This document shows, piece by piece, positions 24,264 to 32,909 of a stretch of 46,598 bases of DNA. The notes under the pieces were generated by a model. It worked only from the letters and a program-made list of their open reading frames with translations, was not told the DNA's origin and made no database searches. Source of the stretch: Fusicatenibacter_A intestinipullorum (GTDB taxonomy: Bacteria > Bacillota > Negativicutes > Acidaminococcales > Acidaminococcaceae); NCBI GenBank assembly GCA_019117495.1, contig DWZP01000011.1:1-46598 (forward strand), read 5' to 3'. Each line of letters begins with the position of its first letter. Position 1 is the stretch's first letter. Both the position numbers and the translations under genes were made by a program.

Positions 24264-25202
24264 TCATTTATTTTCCGGCAAAGCAGCCAGTGCACGCATG
24301 GCAAGAGCATAGCCCATAAAACCGAGCCCGCAAATCTGCCCCAGGCAGGCAGGAGCTGTTACAGATTTATGGCGGAACTCCTCACGCGCATGCACATTGC
24401 TTAAATGCACCTCAATGGCAGGCAGCGCCACGCCTTTTAAGGAATCCAAAATTGCCACGCTGTAATGGGTATATGCGGCAGGGTTAATAACAATGCCGTC
24501 ATATTTTCCGTATGCGTCCTGAATAAAACCTACCAGTTCACCTTCATAATTGCTCTGGCAGATTTTAACATTAACTCCGATTTCTTCTGCCTGCTGCAAA
24601 ATAAAAGCACACAAATCGGCATAATCTTTGGCGCCATATACGTTTTTTTCGCGGATACCCAGCAAATTGATGTTAGGCCCGTTAATTACCAAAATATTTT
24701 TCATTTTTTTCATCTCCCCGGCAATTTTTACAAGCTGGCTCAACACATTTTCTATGCTGTCTGCATTTTTTACAATGTAAGCGGCATATTTTCTGTAAAG
24801 TTCTATTCTTTCGTCATAAAGTTCATAAACCCGCTGCGTTCCGGCAGCCAAAAGCGGCCGCGTTTTAATTTCAACATCATTTACAATAGCGTCCGCCGGT
24901 CGGTCTATAAAAACTATAATGCCGTTTTTGGCATAAGCATCCATACTTGCCGCTTTTTTTACAACTCCGCCGCCTGCCGCAATAACGCAGTTTTCTTTAC
25001 ACGCCAAAAATTCAGCAGTCCGCTGCTCAGCTTCGCGGAAAACTTCTTCGCCCTGGGCAAAAAATTCTTTGATGCTATAAGGTTCCCGCTGCTCCAAAAC
25101 ATCGTCGGCGTCATAAAATTCCCTTTTAAGCTTTGCTGCCAAAAGTTTGCCCAGCGTTGTTTTTCCGCAGCCAGGCATGCCAATTAAAACTATATTTTTC
25201 AT
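24264..25202 (-). CDS. bifunctional shikimate kinase / type II 3-dehydroquinate dehydratase
   Basis: A 312-aa fusion. Residues 1-163 are shikimate kinase (AroK), with Walker A GMPGCGKTT (8-16), the shikimate-binding region DADDVLEQ and AAGGGVV, and the lid Arg in KTRPLL. Residues 167-312 are type II dehydroquinase (AroQ), with GPNINLLGIRE, QSNYEGELVGFIQ, NPAAYTHYSVAI and EVHLSNVHAREEFRH. The two steps are the third and fifth of the shikimate pathway. The start is ATG at 25202, overlapping the aroE stop by one base. GGGGAG lies nine bases before an in-frame ATG at 24704 (MKNILVINGPN), so free AroQ might also be made. It is last in the aro operon. Confidence 0.9.
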   Translation of the reverse strand: MKNIVLIGMPGCGKTTLGKLLAAKLKREFYDADDVLEQREPYSIKEFFAQGEEVFREAEQRTAEFLACKENCVIAAGGGVVKKAASMDAYAKNGIIVFIDRPADAIVNDVEIKTRPLLAAGTQRVYELYDERIELYRKYAAYIVKNADSIENVLSQLVKIAGEMKKMKNILVINGPNINLLGIREKNVYGAKDYADLCAFILQQAEEIGVNVKICQSNYEGELVGFIQDAYGKYDGIVINPAAYTHYSVAILDSLKGVALPAIEVHLSNVHAREEFRHKSVTAPACLGQICGLGFMGYALAMRALAALPENK

Positions 25203-26020
25203 TATTTTTCTGCCAGCCTCTGCATAATTTTTACTGCCAAATCCGTACCAAGTTTGCGCTGCTGCCAAATTTCCTGCGCTGCCACGGCCTGCGCCGCCAG
25301 CATTAAAAGCCCGTTTACGGCTGTTTTTCCGCTGGTACGTGCCATACGCAAAAATTCGGTTTCAGCAGGGTTATAAATTAAATCTGCCGCTGCACCGAAA
25401 TTTTTAATAACCGCTTCCGTTACGGGGCTTCCCCCTGTTTTGGGGTACATTCCCACCGGCGTGCAGTTAATAATAATATCGCCTGCTTCTCCGGCAAGTT
25501 CTTCATAACTCAAACAACGCGTTTTGATATTTCCGCAGATTTCTACAACCTGCTGCGGAATTGCCTGTGGATTTCTTGATACCAGCAAAACTTCCTTTGC
25601 CCTGCTTTTTGCAAGGTACTGCACCACTGCGCGCGAAGCGCCGCCAATGCCGAGCACGGCTGCTTTTTTGTCTTCAGCTTTAATGCCGTAATATTCCAGC
25701 ATCATGCCAAAACCGAGCCAGTCGGTATTATATCCGCAGCTTTTGCCGTTATTAAAGCTAATGGTATTTACGGCGCCAATAGCTGCTGCTTCAGCAGAGA
25801 TACTGTCAAGAAACGGCATGACTTCTATTTTATGCGGTATGGTTACATTAACGCCGACGTAATTTTCAACCAGCTCCGGCATTGTTGTTTTTAATGCTTC
25901 GGCAGGCAATTCAATCAGTTTATAATCTGCCTCAATACCAAGTTCTTCAAAAATCATTCCGTGTATTTGCGGCGACAGGCTGTGCCCGAGTTTTGCTCCC
26001 AATAAGCCAAAATGCTGCAT
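25202..26020 (-). CDS. aroE: shikimate dehydrogenase
   Basis: A 272-aa NADPH enzyme reducing 3-dehydroshikimate to shikimate. The N-terminal substrate domain has SLSPQIHG and the catalytic Lys in NVTIPHK. The Rossmann motif is GIGGASRAVVQYL, and the C-terminal part has NCTPVGMYP. The ATG at 26020 is chosen over the GTG one codon upstream because it lies eight bases after GGGAG. It overlaps the pheA stop by one base (TGATG), and its own stop overlaps the start of the aroKQ fusion, indicating tight translational coupling. Confidence 0.95.
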   Translation of the reverse strand: MQHFGLLGAKLGHSLSPQIHGMIFEELGIEADYKLIELPAEALKTTMPELVENYVGVNVTIPHKIEVMPFLDSISAEAAAIGAVNTISFNNGKSCGYNTDWLGFGMMLEYYGIKAEDKKAAVLGIGGASRAVVQYLAKSRAKEVLLVSRNPQAIPQQVVEICGNIKTRCLSYEELAGEAGDIIINCTPVGMYPKTGGSPVTEAVIKNFGAAADLIYNPAETEFLRMARTSGKTAVNGLLMLAAQAVAAQEIWQQRKLGTDLAVKIMQRLAEK

Positions 26021-27153
26021 CACAATCTCTCCCGTCCCATATCACTGCGGTAGTTGCCTAAAATTTTAAAATACGCGCAGTTATCTTTCAGCATACGCAC
26101 TGTTTCCTGCACATTGGTATCGGCAAGGTTGCCCACCAAATCAATATGGAAAAAATATTCCCACGACTTGCCCTCAATCGGGCGTGATTCCAAATTGGTA
26201 AGGTTTAAGCCGCTGTGGTAAAAATACCCCAATACACGGTACAGCGAACCCGGCTCATGCTTAACTGCTATTACAAGCGTAATTTTATCGGCATCGGCAC
26301 TATACTCCGCCTCATTGGCAATAATAATAAAACGCGTGGTATTATTGCCGTTATAGTTAATATTGGCAGCTAAAATCTTCAAGCCATACAACTCGGCAGC
26401 CTGTTTGCCTGCAACGGCTGCTTTATGAAGGCTGCCGCTTTCTTTAACGGCTTCTGCACTTTTAGACGTGCTGTAATACGGAATTAATTTCATCTGCGGA
26501 TATTCCGCAAAAAAATCCTTGCACTGGGCAAACCCCTGAGGGTGCGAATACACCTCGGTAATTCCGCTGAGAACAGCACCCGGCAGAGCCATTAAATTAT
26601 GCTCTATCTTCACGCATTTTTCACCGGCAATATGGCAGTCATAGCGGCGCACAAGGTCATAAACTTCCGTAATGCCGCCGGTGGAAGAATTTTCAACCGG
26701 CAGGACACCATAACGGATTTCGCTGTTTTTTACGGCTTTTACCACGTCTTCAAACACGGAATAGTAATGCCTGTTAATATTCTTTCCCGCAAAATATTCT
26801 TCCATAGCTTTATGACTGTAAGAACCTTCCACGCCAAAGCAGCCTACTTCAAGCGGCACTGTTTCCACAGGTTCAGCACTTATCTGCTGTTCTTCCATTT
26901 TGCGGGCAATGGCCATAATTTCTTCCATCAATCCGGCTACTGCCGGAGCGTAATTTTTGTTGCGGAGCTTGCCTTGTGCTTTTTCTATTACCTTCAGCTC
27001 TCTTGCCCTGTCACGCACCGGCAGGTTATTTTGCTTTTTGTATTCTGCAACCCGCAGCACAGCCTGCAAACGCCGTTCAAAAGCGTTTATTAAATTACTG
27101 TCGGCTTCGTCTATTTCCCGGCGGATGGCTTCCAAATCAAGTTTTTCTGTCAT
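26020..27153 (-). CDS. pheA: bifunctional chorismate mutase / prephenate dehydratase (P-protein)
   Basis: A 377-aa enzyme converting chorismate to prephenate and then phenylpyruvate. Residues 1-90 are an AroQ-type chorismate mutase (LEAIRREIDEADSNLI, and the conserved VRDRARE). Residues about 104-280 are the dehydratase, with GVEGSYSHKA, LPVENSSTGG, HPQGFAQC and the TTRF motif. Residues about 290-375 form an ACT domain with GSLY and ESRP, the phenylalanine-binding signature. Feedback inhibition by Phe is therefore expected. AGGAGAG is seven bases before the ATG. It begins one base after the aroC stop. Confidence 0.95.
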   Translation of the reverse strand: MTEKLDLEAIRREIDEADSNLINAFERRLQAVLRVAEYKKQNNLPVRDRARELKVIEKAQGKLRNKNYAPAVAGLMEEIMAIARKMEEQQISAEPVETVPLEVGCFGVEGSYSHKAMEEYFAGKNINRHYYSVFEDVVKAVKNSEIRYGVLPVENSSTGGITEVYDLVRRYDCHIAGEKCVKIEHNLMALPGAVLSGITEVYSHPQGFAQCKDFFAEYPQMKLIPYYSTSKSAEAVKESGSLHKAAVAGKQAAELYGLKILAANINYNGNNTTRFIIIANEAEYSADADKITLVIAVKHEPGSLYRVLGYFYHSGLNLTNLESRPIEGKSWEYFFHIDLVGNLADTNVQETVRMLKDNCAYFKILGNYRSDMGRERL

Positions 27154-27154
27154 T

Positions 27155-28240
27155 TTATTTCTCTCCTGCCAGCAGCATATCCAAAATTACCCAGGCGGCA
27201 ACACCTTCAATTACCGGTACGGCGCGCTGCACAATGCAGGGGTCATGCCTGCCTGTAATTACCAGTTCCGTATTGTTTCCCGTACTTAAATCAACCGTTT
27301 TCTGCACTTTGGCAATGCTCGGCGTAGGCTTTACGGCTGCCTTAAACAGCACCGGCATGCCGTTGGTAATACCGCCGGTAATGCCGCCGTTGTTATTGGT
27401 GTAGTTTTTTACCACGCCGTTATCATAATACATCTGGTCATTGGCTTCGCTGCCCGGCATCTGCGTCAGCGCAAAACCTTTGCCAAACTCTATGCCTTTA
27501 ACAGCAGGCACACTGAACAAGGCATGTGCCAAACGGCTTTCCAGCGAATCGAAAAACGGCGCACCGATACCGGCAGGCAAGTTTATTGCCATGCACTCAA
27601 TTACGCCGCCAACCGAATCACAGCTTTGTTTGGCAGCTAAAATCAGCTGCTGCATTTCATTTCCGGCAGCAGCATCCAGCACCGGAAAACTTTTCTGTGC
27701 CAATTCCGAAAAAGTATCCGCACTTTCGCCAAGCGGATTAAACGGCGTATCTTTTACGCCTGCAACTGCTGCTATATGCGCGCCAACGTAAACGCCACGC
27801 TTCGCCAGAATTTGCTTGGCTGCGGCACCCATAAAAACCAAAGGAGCGGTCAATCTTCCGGAAAAATGCCCGCCGCCGCGGTAATCATTAAAACCGTTAT
27901 ATTTTACTTTGCCGCTGTAATCGGCATGCCCCGGCCGCATTACATTTTTAAGTTTGCTGTAATCGCCGCTGTGCTGGTCGCTGTTGGGTATTAAAACACA
28001 TAACGGCGTGCCTGTTGTTCTGCCTTCAAAAAAACCGCTTTCAATTATAAAAGCATCTTTCTCGTTTCGCGCTGTTGCAAGCGGGCTTTTGCCCGGCGCA
28101 CGGCGCTGCATTTCTTTTTTTACAGCGTCAAGGTCTATTGCAAATCCCGGCGGCAAACCGTCTATTACGCAGCCTATGCCAAGCCCGTGCGATTCACCGA
28201 AAATAGTAAGCTTTATTTTTTCACCCAAAGTTGCCGTCAT
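27155..28240 (-). CDS. aroC: chorismate synthase
   Basis: A 361-aa FMN-dependent enzyme making chorismate from EPSP. The N-terminal GESHGLGIGCVIDGLPPG and the central RPGHADYSG and GGGHFSGRLTAPLV are family signatures; the last corresponds to signature 2 in a variant used by part of the family. The C-terminal GRHDPCIVQRAVPVIE is also typical. It overlaps aroA by four bases (ATGA). GGGAG lies seven bases before the ATG. Confidence 0.95.
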   Translation of the reverse strand: MTATLGEKIKLTIFGESHGLGIGCVIDGLPPGFAIDLDAVKKEMQRRAPGKSPLATARNEKDAFIIESGFFEGRTTGTPLCVLIPNSDQHSGDYSKLKNVMRPGHADYSGKVKYNGFNDYRGGGHFSGRLTAPLVFMGAAAKQILAKRGVYVGAHIAAVAGVKDTPFNPLGESADTFSELAQKSFPVLDAAAGNEMQQLILAAKQSCDSVGGVIECMAINLPAGIGAPFFDSLESRLAHALFSVPAVKGIEFGKGFALTQMPGSEANDQMYYDNGVVKNYTNNNGGITGGITNGMPVLFKAAVKPTPSIAKVQKTVDLSTGNNTELVITGRHDPCIVQRAVPVIEGVAAWVILDMLLAGEK

Positions 28241-29532
28241 AAATTTTCTCCCTGCTCATATTTGCCGCCCAAGCAGGAAAAATCCTGCCAAAAGGTTGGA
28301 TATGATTTTTTTACGCTTTCACTGCCTTCAATAATTACAGGCTCACGGCAGACAAGGCTTGCCACTGCCATGCTCATGGCTATGCGGTGGTCGTTCCATG
28401 CCGAAACAACTCCGCCGCGCAGCCCTTCCGGCTTGCCGTGAACGATAAGGCTTTCAGCTTTTTCTTCAATATCCGCGCCTAATTTATTAAGTTCTTCACT
28501 AATGGCATGCAAGCGGTCACATTCTTTAATGCGCAAACGCCCGGCGTTAATAAATTCCGTAGTTCCTTCCGCTACAGCAGCAGCCACGGTCAGCACCGGA
28601 ATTATGTCCGGGCAGTCGGCGGCATCAATAACAGTGCCGTGCAGGCGGCTTGTTTCTGCCAAAAGCCCGCCATCAGCTGCGGATATTTTGCCGCCCATAG
28701 CCTGTAAAATATCTTTTACTGCCCTGTCGCCCTGCAAAGAAGCAGGTTCCGCACCAGCGCAGATAATATTTCCGTTAAGGCACCCGGCAGCAAGCCAGAA
28801 CGCAGCCTGCGACCAGTCGCCTTCTACAACGGCATTGCGGCATTGATATTTTTGCCCGCCGGGTACGGTAAATGTTTTATAATTATTGTTTACAACCTTT
28901 ATGCCGTATTTTTTTAATGCGGCAAGCGTTAAATCAACATAACTCTGGGATTCCAGCGGCGTGGTAATAATAATTTCCGAATCGCCTTCAAGCAGCGGCA
29001 GCGCAAACAGCAAACCGCTGATAAACTGCGAACTTACATTGCCGGGCAAAGTGAATTTACCGCTGTGCAGCCTGCCTTCCACTATTACAGGCAGCCCCTG
29101 TGCCGGTACGTATTTAACGCCCTGCATATCAAAAATATCATAATACGGTTTCAGCGGGCGTTCTCCCAAGCGCCCCGCACCCGTAAAAGTAACAGGCGCT
29201 CCGCACAACGCGCCAAGCGGCAGCAAAAAGCGCAGGGTAGAACCCGATTCACCGCAGTCACATTCATCACCCGTGGCTTTTACCGTGCCTTCACCGTAAA
29301 TTTTAACGGCACTGCGCCCTTTAAACCGGCTTGCTGTAAGTTCCGACTGTACACCAAGCGCTTTTAAACAGCGCAGTGTTGCCTTTATATCCTCCGACAT
29401 GCTTATATTGTCTATAACGCTTATGCCCTGTGCCAGAGCGGCGCAGATAATTTCGCGGTGCCCCATGCTTTTGGAAGAAGGCACATTTACAATTCCGCTT
29501 AACGACCCCGGATATATTTTAACCTTAGCCAT
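28237..29532 (-). CDS. aroA: 3-phosphoshikimate 1-carboxyvinyltransferase (EPSP synthase)
   Basis: A 431-aa two-domain enzyme joining PEP to shikimate-3-phosphate. The shikimate-phosphate site SSKSMGHR (19-26) with K21, the GESGSTLRFLLPL stretch, DWSQAAFW and DHRIAMSMAVA near the C-terminus are seen. It starts two bases after aroB and ends overlapping aroC. The PEP-loop segment reads CGESGSTLR instead of the GNAGTAMR of E. coli. That, with the overall sequence, places it outside the enterobacterial class. Confidence 0.94.
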   Translation of the reverse strand: MAKVKIYPGSLSGIVNVPSSKSMGHREIICAALAQGISVIDNISMSEDIKATLRCLKALGVQSELTASRFKGRSAVKIYGEGTVKATGDECDCGESGSTLRFLLPLGALCGAPVTFTGAGRLGERPLKPYYDIFDMQGVKYVPAQGLPVIVEGRLHSGKFTLPGNVSSQFISGLLFALPLLEGDSEIIITTPLESQSYVDLTLAALKKYGIKVVNNNYKTFTVPGGQKYQCRNAVVEGDWSQAAFWLAAGCLNGNIICAGAEPASLQGDRAVKDILQAMGGKISAADGGLLAETSRLHGTVIDAADCPDIIPVLTVAAAVAEGTTEFINAGRLRIKECDRLHAISEELNKLGADIEEKAESLIVHGKPEGLRGGVVSAWNDHRIAMSMAVASLVCREPVIIEGSESVKKSYPTFWQDFSCLGGKYEQGENL

Positions 29533-29534
29533 CT

Positions 29535-30602
29535 TTAACTCCGTTTAATATATTCAGGCAAATCCTGCCAGTTTGTTTTCTGCAAAAAACTCGTGCCAAT
29601 ATTTTTTAAAATAACCAGTGTAATGCTGCTGCCGCTTTTCTTTTTATCCATACCGGCAGCCTTCAAAAGTTCTTCATTACCGTAATCAGCATCAACAGGC
29701 AAATTATATTTTTTCAGCACATCATAAATTGCCGCCGCAGTTCCGCTTTCCGTCAAGCCAAGCCGTTCCGTCTGCCTTGTTAACAGCAGCATGCCTATGC
29801 CAACAGCCTCGCCATGGGTAAAACTTTCGTAATTACTGCATTTTTCCACCGCGTGCCCTATGGTATGCCCAAAATTAAGCACCATACGCTCGCCGGTATC
29901 AAACTCGTCATGCTCCACAATTTCTGCTTTTATTGCGCAGCAGCGTTCCACAATGCCGCCGATGTTTTCCAAAAGTTCATCATCGTCACGCATGGCGGCA
30001 ATTTTTTCAAACAAAGCCCTGTCGCGTATGCAGCCATACTTAATTGCTTCCGCAAGCCCGTCGTGCAAAAAGCGCACCGGCAAAGTTTTTAAAAGCGTGG
30101 TATCAATAAGCACCAGCTTAGGCTGATAAAAATTTCCTACAAGGTTCTTGCCGGCAGGTAAATCAACCGCTACTTTGCCGCCCACGCTGCTGTCAATCTG
30201 TGCCAAAAGCGATGTAGGAATCTGCACATAATCAACGCCGCGCAGAAATGTTGCCGCCGCAAAGCCGCCAAGGTCACCCGTAACACCGCCGCCAAGCGCA
30301 ACTACAAGGTCGCTGCGGGTAATGCCTGCTTCCGCAAGCCTGTCATAAATTTTAGCAAGTTCAGCCAAGCATTTGCTTTTTTCCCCGGCAGGAAAAACAA
30401 TGCGCGTTACTTTAAAACCACTGCCTGCAAGTGCCGTCTGCAAGCGTTCTCCATAAAGCGCATCAACATTGCTGTCGCTGATAATGGCAGCGCGCTGTGC
30501 CTTGCTGATGCTGCGGATTTTTTCTCCGGCAGCATCCAAAAGCCCTGCGTCAATTTCTATATTATAGGATTTTGCACCTAAATTTACCCTGATAATGCTC
30601 AT
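29535..30602 (-). CDS. aroB: 3-dehydroquinate synthase
   Basis: A 355-aa NAD- and metal-dependent enzyme cyclising DAHP to 3-dehydroquinate. Family blocks are FPAGEKSK, the glycine-rich GGGVTGDLGGFAAATFLRG, PTSLLAQIDSSVGGK with NLVGNFYQP, and the zinc ligands in NFGHTIGHAVE and HGEAVGIGM. It overlaps tyrA by four bases (ATGA). It sits second after the aroF-tyrA pair, matching its place in the pathway after DAHP synthase. Confidence 0.95.
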   Translation of the reverse strand: MSIIRVNLGAKSYNIEIDAGLLDAAGEKIRSISKAQRAAIISDSNVDALYGERLQTALAGSGFKVTRIVFPAGEKSKCLAELAKIYDRLAEAGITRSDLVVALGGGVTGDLGGFAAATFLRGVDYVQIPTSLLAQIDSSVGGKVAVDLPAGKNLVGNFYQPKLVLIDTTLLKTLPVRFLHDGLAEAIKYGCIRDRALFEKIAAMRDDDELLENIGGIVERCCAIKAEIVEHDEFDTGERMVLNFGHTIGHAVEKCSNYESFTHGEAVGIGMLLLTRQTERLGLTESGTAAAIYDVLKKYNLPVDADYGNEELLKAAGMDKKKSGSSITLVILKNIGTSFLQKTNWQDLPEYIKRS

Positions 30603-31471
30603 AAAACAATTTCCTTCCTGTGGCAGGCTGCCTTTTGCAAAAACTTCTGCAAACCTTCACGGTTATTTTCGTTAATCAGCTTCTGCAGCGTTTCAATTTG
30701 CGTTCTAAAATTTTCCAGTTCGCTTAAAACATTTTCGCGGTTTTCCAAAAACAAATCGCTCCACAAACCTGCGTTAATATCGGCAATGCGCGTTACATCA
30801 CGGAAACCGCCGCCAATAAACCAGCAGCTTTGCCCGCTGAACCTGTCGCTGTTAATAAGCGCCGCCGCAGCTGCATGCGGCAGATTGCTGGTATAGGCAA
30901 TAATTTTATCGTGGCTTTCAGGCGTTATTTCTTCCACATGGCCGCAGCCAAGGCAAAGTGCAAAATTTTTCAGCCAGTTAACTGCCGCTTTGCTGTTTGC
31001 AGATGTAGGAACAACAATGTAATTGGCCCCGTTAAAAATTTCCGCCTGCGACATATCATAACCATTGCCCTGGCGCCCCGCCATCGGGTGGCCGGAAATA
31101 AATTCCGCACCCTCCGGTACAAGCTGCTGCGCCTCATAAGGCAGGCTGCCCTTTCTGCCCGATACATCCGTTATTACTGCGCCTTTTTTTATAAACGGAG
31201 CTGCCTGCCGCAAAAATTCCGTAACCGCCTTGGGATAGATGCAACAGATTATTACATCTGCATCGGCCAGATAAGCCCCGGCATTTTCATAAGCGCGGTC
31301 TATAACTCCGTCTGCCAGCGCCTGCTGCAAAACATTTTTATTAACATCCACGCCGGTAATATTTTTTACGCCCAGCCGCCTTAACGCTTTGGCATAAGAA
31401 CCGCCTATCAGCCCCATGCCGATAATGGCAAAGCATTGTTCCTGCAATTTGCTGCAAAAGCCTGCATCCAC
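30599..31471 (-). CDS. tyrA: prephenate dehydrogenase
   Basis: A 290-aa NAD-dependent enzyme oxidising prephenate to 4-hydroxyphenylpyruvate for tyrosine. The Rossmann motif is AIIGMGLIGGSYAKAL. The catalytic His region is SGHPMAGRQGNGY, followed by a helical domain with YTSNLPHAAAAAL. The best start is GTG at 31471, eight bases after AAGGAG. An upstream GTG at 31480 lies on top of that site and cannot use it. No ACT domain is present, unlike many TyrA proteins, so regulation is more likely at transcription or at DAHP synthase. Confidence 0.92.
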   Translation of the reverse strand: MDAGFCSKLQEQCFAIIGMGLIGGSYAKALRRLGVKNITGVDVNKNVLQQALADGVIDRAYENAGAYLADADVIICCIYPKAVTEFLRQAAPFIKKGAVITDVSGRKGSLPYEAQQLVPEGAEFISGHPMAGRQGNGYDMSQAEIFNGANYIVVPTSANSKAAVNWLKNFALCLGCGHVEEITPESHDKIIAYTSNLPHAAAAALINSDRFSGQSCWFIGGGFRDVTRIADINAGLWSDLFLENRENVLSELENFRTQIETLQKLINENNREGLQKFLQKAACHRKEIVL

Positions 31472-31517
31472 TAAAGTCACTCCTTCTATCCTTCCATACT
31501 ACCAATTATACTGCATT

Positions 31518-32531
31518 TTACAGTTCTCTGCCCACAATCTTGGCAATGCCGCTCAGTTCACCCATCAAACGTGCAAAACGTTCCGGTTTAAGCGATTGCG
31601 CACCATCGCACAAAGCGTGTTCCGGGTCATTGTGTACTTCAATTATTAAACCGTCCGCGCCTGCTGCAACGGCAGCTTTTGCCATCGGCTCAACCATCCA
31701 CCACAAACCTGCTGCATGGCTTGGGTCTACAATAACCGGCAGATGGCTTAATTTTTTAACTGCGGGAATCGCGCTTAAATCAAGCGTATTGCGGGTGTAG
31801 GTTTCAAATGTGCGGATGCCGCGCTCGCACAAAATTACGTTGTCGTTGCCGCCTGCCATAATGTATTCCGCTGCCATCAGCCATTCTTCAATAGTTGCGG
31901 AAAGACCGCGTTTTAACAGCACCGGCACGTTGGTTCTGCCAAGTTCTTTTAAAAGCTCAAAGTTCTGCATATTGCGTGCGCCAACCTGAATCAAATCAAC
32001 GTCTTCAACAAAGCGTTCCAACATTCTGGCAGACATAATTTCCGTTACAATCGGCAGCCCGGTTTCTTTACGTGCTATTTTTAAAAGGTCAAGCCCTTCT
32101 TCTTTTAATCCCTGGAAAGAGTATGGCGATGTACGCGGTTTGAAAGCACCTCCGCGCAGCAATGTTGCACCGGCAAGTTTTACGGATTTGGCAACGCCGA
32201 CAATCTGCTTTTCATTTTCAACTGAACACGGGCCGGCAATAACCGCCAGCTTGCGCCCGCCTATTTTTACGCCGCTTACGTCGATAACGCTGTCCTCCGG
32301 ATGGAAGCTGCGGTTGGCACGTTTAAAAGGTTCCTGAACGCGCATTACTTTATCAACGCATTCGTTAACCTTCAACATATTCATATCCAGCGCGCTGGTA
32401 TCGCCGATAACGCCTAAAATTGTCTGGCCGCTGCCGACGATTTCATTAATCTGATAGCCTCTGCCTTCAAGATTTTCCTTAATTTTTTTCCATTCCTGTT
32501 CCGGCGTGCCGGGTTTCATTACAATTACCAT
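31518..32531 (-). CDS. aroF: 3-deoxy-7-phosphoheptulonate synthase (type I-beta)
   Basis: A 337-aa DAHP synthase, the first committed enzyme of aromatic synthesis. Residues 1-65 form the small ferredoxin-like regulatory domain of the Thermotoga-type enzyme. The barrel starts with AVIAGPCSVEN, followed by GGAFKPRTSPYSFQG, QVGARNMQNFELL, LKRGLSATIEEWL and the metal-binding VDPSHAAG. In studied members the N-terminal domain mediates inhibition by Tyr or Phe. GGGGAG lies six bases before ATG. It is the first structural gene after the attenuator-like leader at 32577-32842. Confidence 0.94.
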   Translation of the reverse strand: MVIVMKPGTPEQEWKKIKENLEGRGYQINEIVGSGQTILGVIGDTSALDMNMLKVNECVDKVMRVQEPFKRANRSFHPEDSVIDVSGVKIGGRKLAVIAGPCSVENEKQIVGVAKSVKLAGATLLRGGAFKPRTSPYSFQGLKEEGLDLLKIARKETGLPIVTEIMSARMLERFVEDVDLIQVGARNMQNFELLKELGRTNVPVLLKRGLSATIEEWLMAAEYIMAGGNDNVILCERGIRTFETYTRNTLDLSAIPAVKKLSHLPVIVDPSHAAGLWWMVEPMAKAAVAAGADGLIIEVHNDPEHALCDGAQSLKPERFARLMGELSGIAKIVGREL

Positions 32532-32576
32532 ATTTCTCTCCCCTTTAATAATATTTGAATTTTTGATTAAACCTAT

Positions 32577-32609
32577 AAAAAAAATCAGGCCTCGTAAGAG
32601 AGCCTGATT
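32577..32609 (-). terminator. leader terminator (putative attenuator) before aroF
   Basis: On the minus strand AATCAGGC pairs with GCCTGATT, extended by CTC/GAG around a four-base loop, and is followed by eight T. It lies after a promoter and leader ORF but 46 bases before the aroF ATG. A terminator in that place can only act as a conditional stop. Confidence 0.88.
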
Positions 32610-32626
32610 ACAAAAACTTGTTTAAT

Positions 32627-32779
32627 TTACAGCCAACTGCTGAAGTCAAGGCATCTGTTTACGGTATAACTTCTATGAGATTTTGAGCATGCAAAACGGC
32701 CAGCGCTAAAGTAAAAATAGCCCTGGCTAAAGCCGAAAAAGTATGCACTTTTAGCATTTTGCTGCCAAATCTGTTCCAT
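32627..32779 (-). CDS. aromatic-rich leader peptide of the aro operon
   Basis: A 50-codon ORF starting at ATG 32779, nine bases after AAGGTG, 28 bases or so from the predicted transcript start. The peptide is rich in aromatic residues: W5, then the cluster SAYFFGFSQGYFYFS with nine Phe/Tyr, then F29, Y38, F46 and W49. Its stop is 17 bases before the terminator hairpin. GCCAGGGCTA (32727-32718) and TAGCGCTGGC (32708-32699) form a nearly perfect 10-bp hairpin directly over the Tyr-Phe-Tyr-Phe codons, which a stalled ribosome would open. Ribosome-mediated attenuation by Phe/Tyr supply is the inferred role. No T-box core is visible. Confidence 0.75.
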   Translation of the reverse strand: MEQIWQQNAKSAYFFGFSQGYFYFSAGRFACSKSHRSYTVNRCLDFSSWL

Positions 32780-32813
32780 AAATACACACACCTTAAAGTT
32801 ATTTGATGTTGTA

Positions 32814-32842
32814 ATTTTAACCTGCCGGAATAAAGCCGTCAA
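32814..32842 (-). promoter_or_regulatory. promoter of the aro operon
   Basis: Minus strand -35 TTGACG (32842-32837), a 17-base spacer and -10 TAAAAT (32819-32814). It precedes the leader ORF and drives aroF through aroKQ. No other strong promoter is seen inside the tightly packed genes. Confidence 0.82.
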
Positions 32843-32909
32843 GCAAAAATACAAATTTTGGCAAAAATATTTTTTGCGCAAATTATTTTGTAAACAATGT
32901 TACAGCAAT

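Noticed and set aside
24465..25187. A 240-codon plus-strand ORF opposite the aroKQ fusion
   Set aside because: The minus strand encodes two intact enzyme domains with all motifs, while this frame is Phe/Asn/Cys-rich with no site or motif.
32780..32881. The longer 84-codon version of the leader ORF, starting at 32881
   Set aside because: Its first 34 codons lie across the promoter at 32814-32842, so they cannot be on the transcript. The 50-codon start at 32779 has a site and fits the predicted transcript start.
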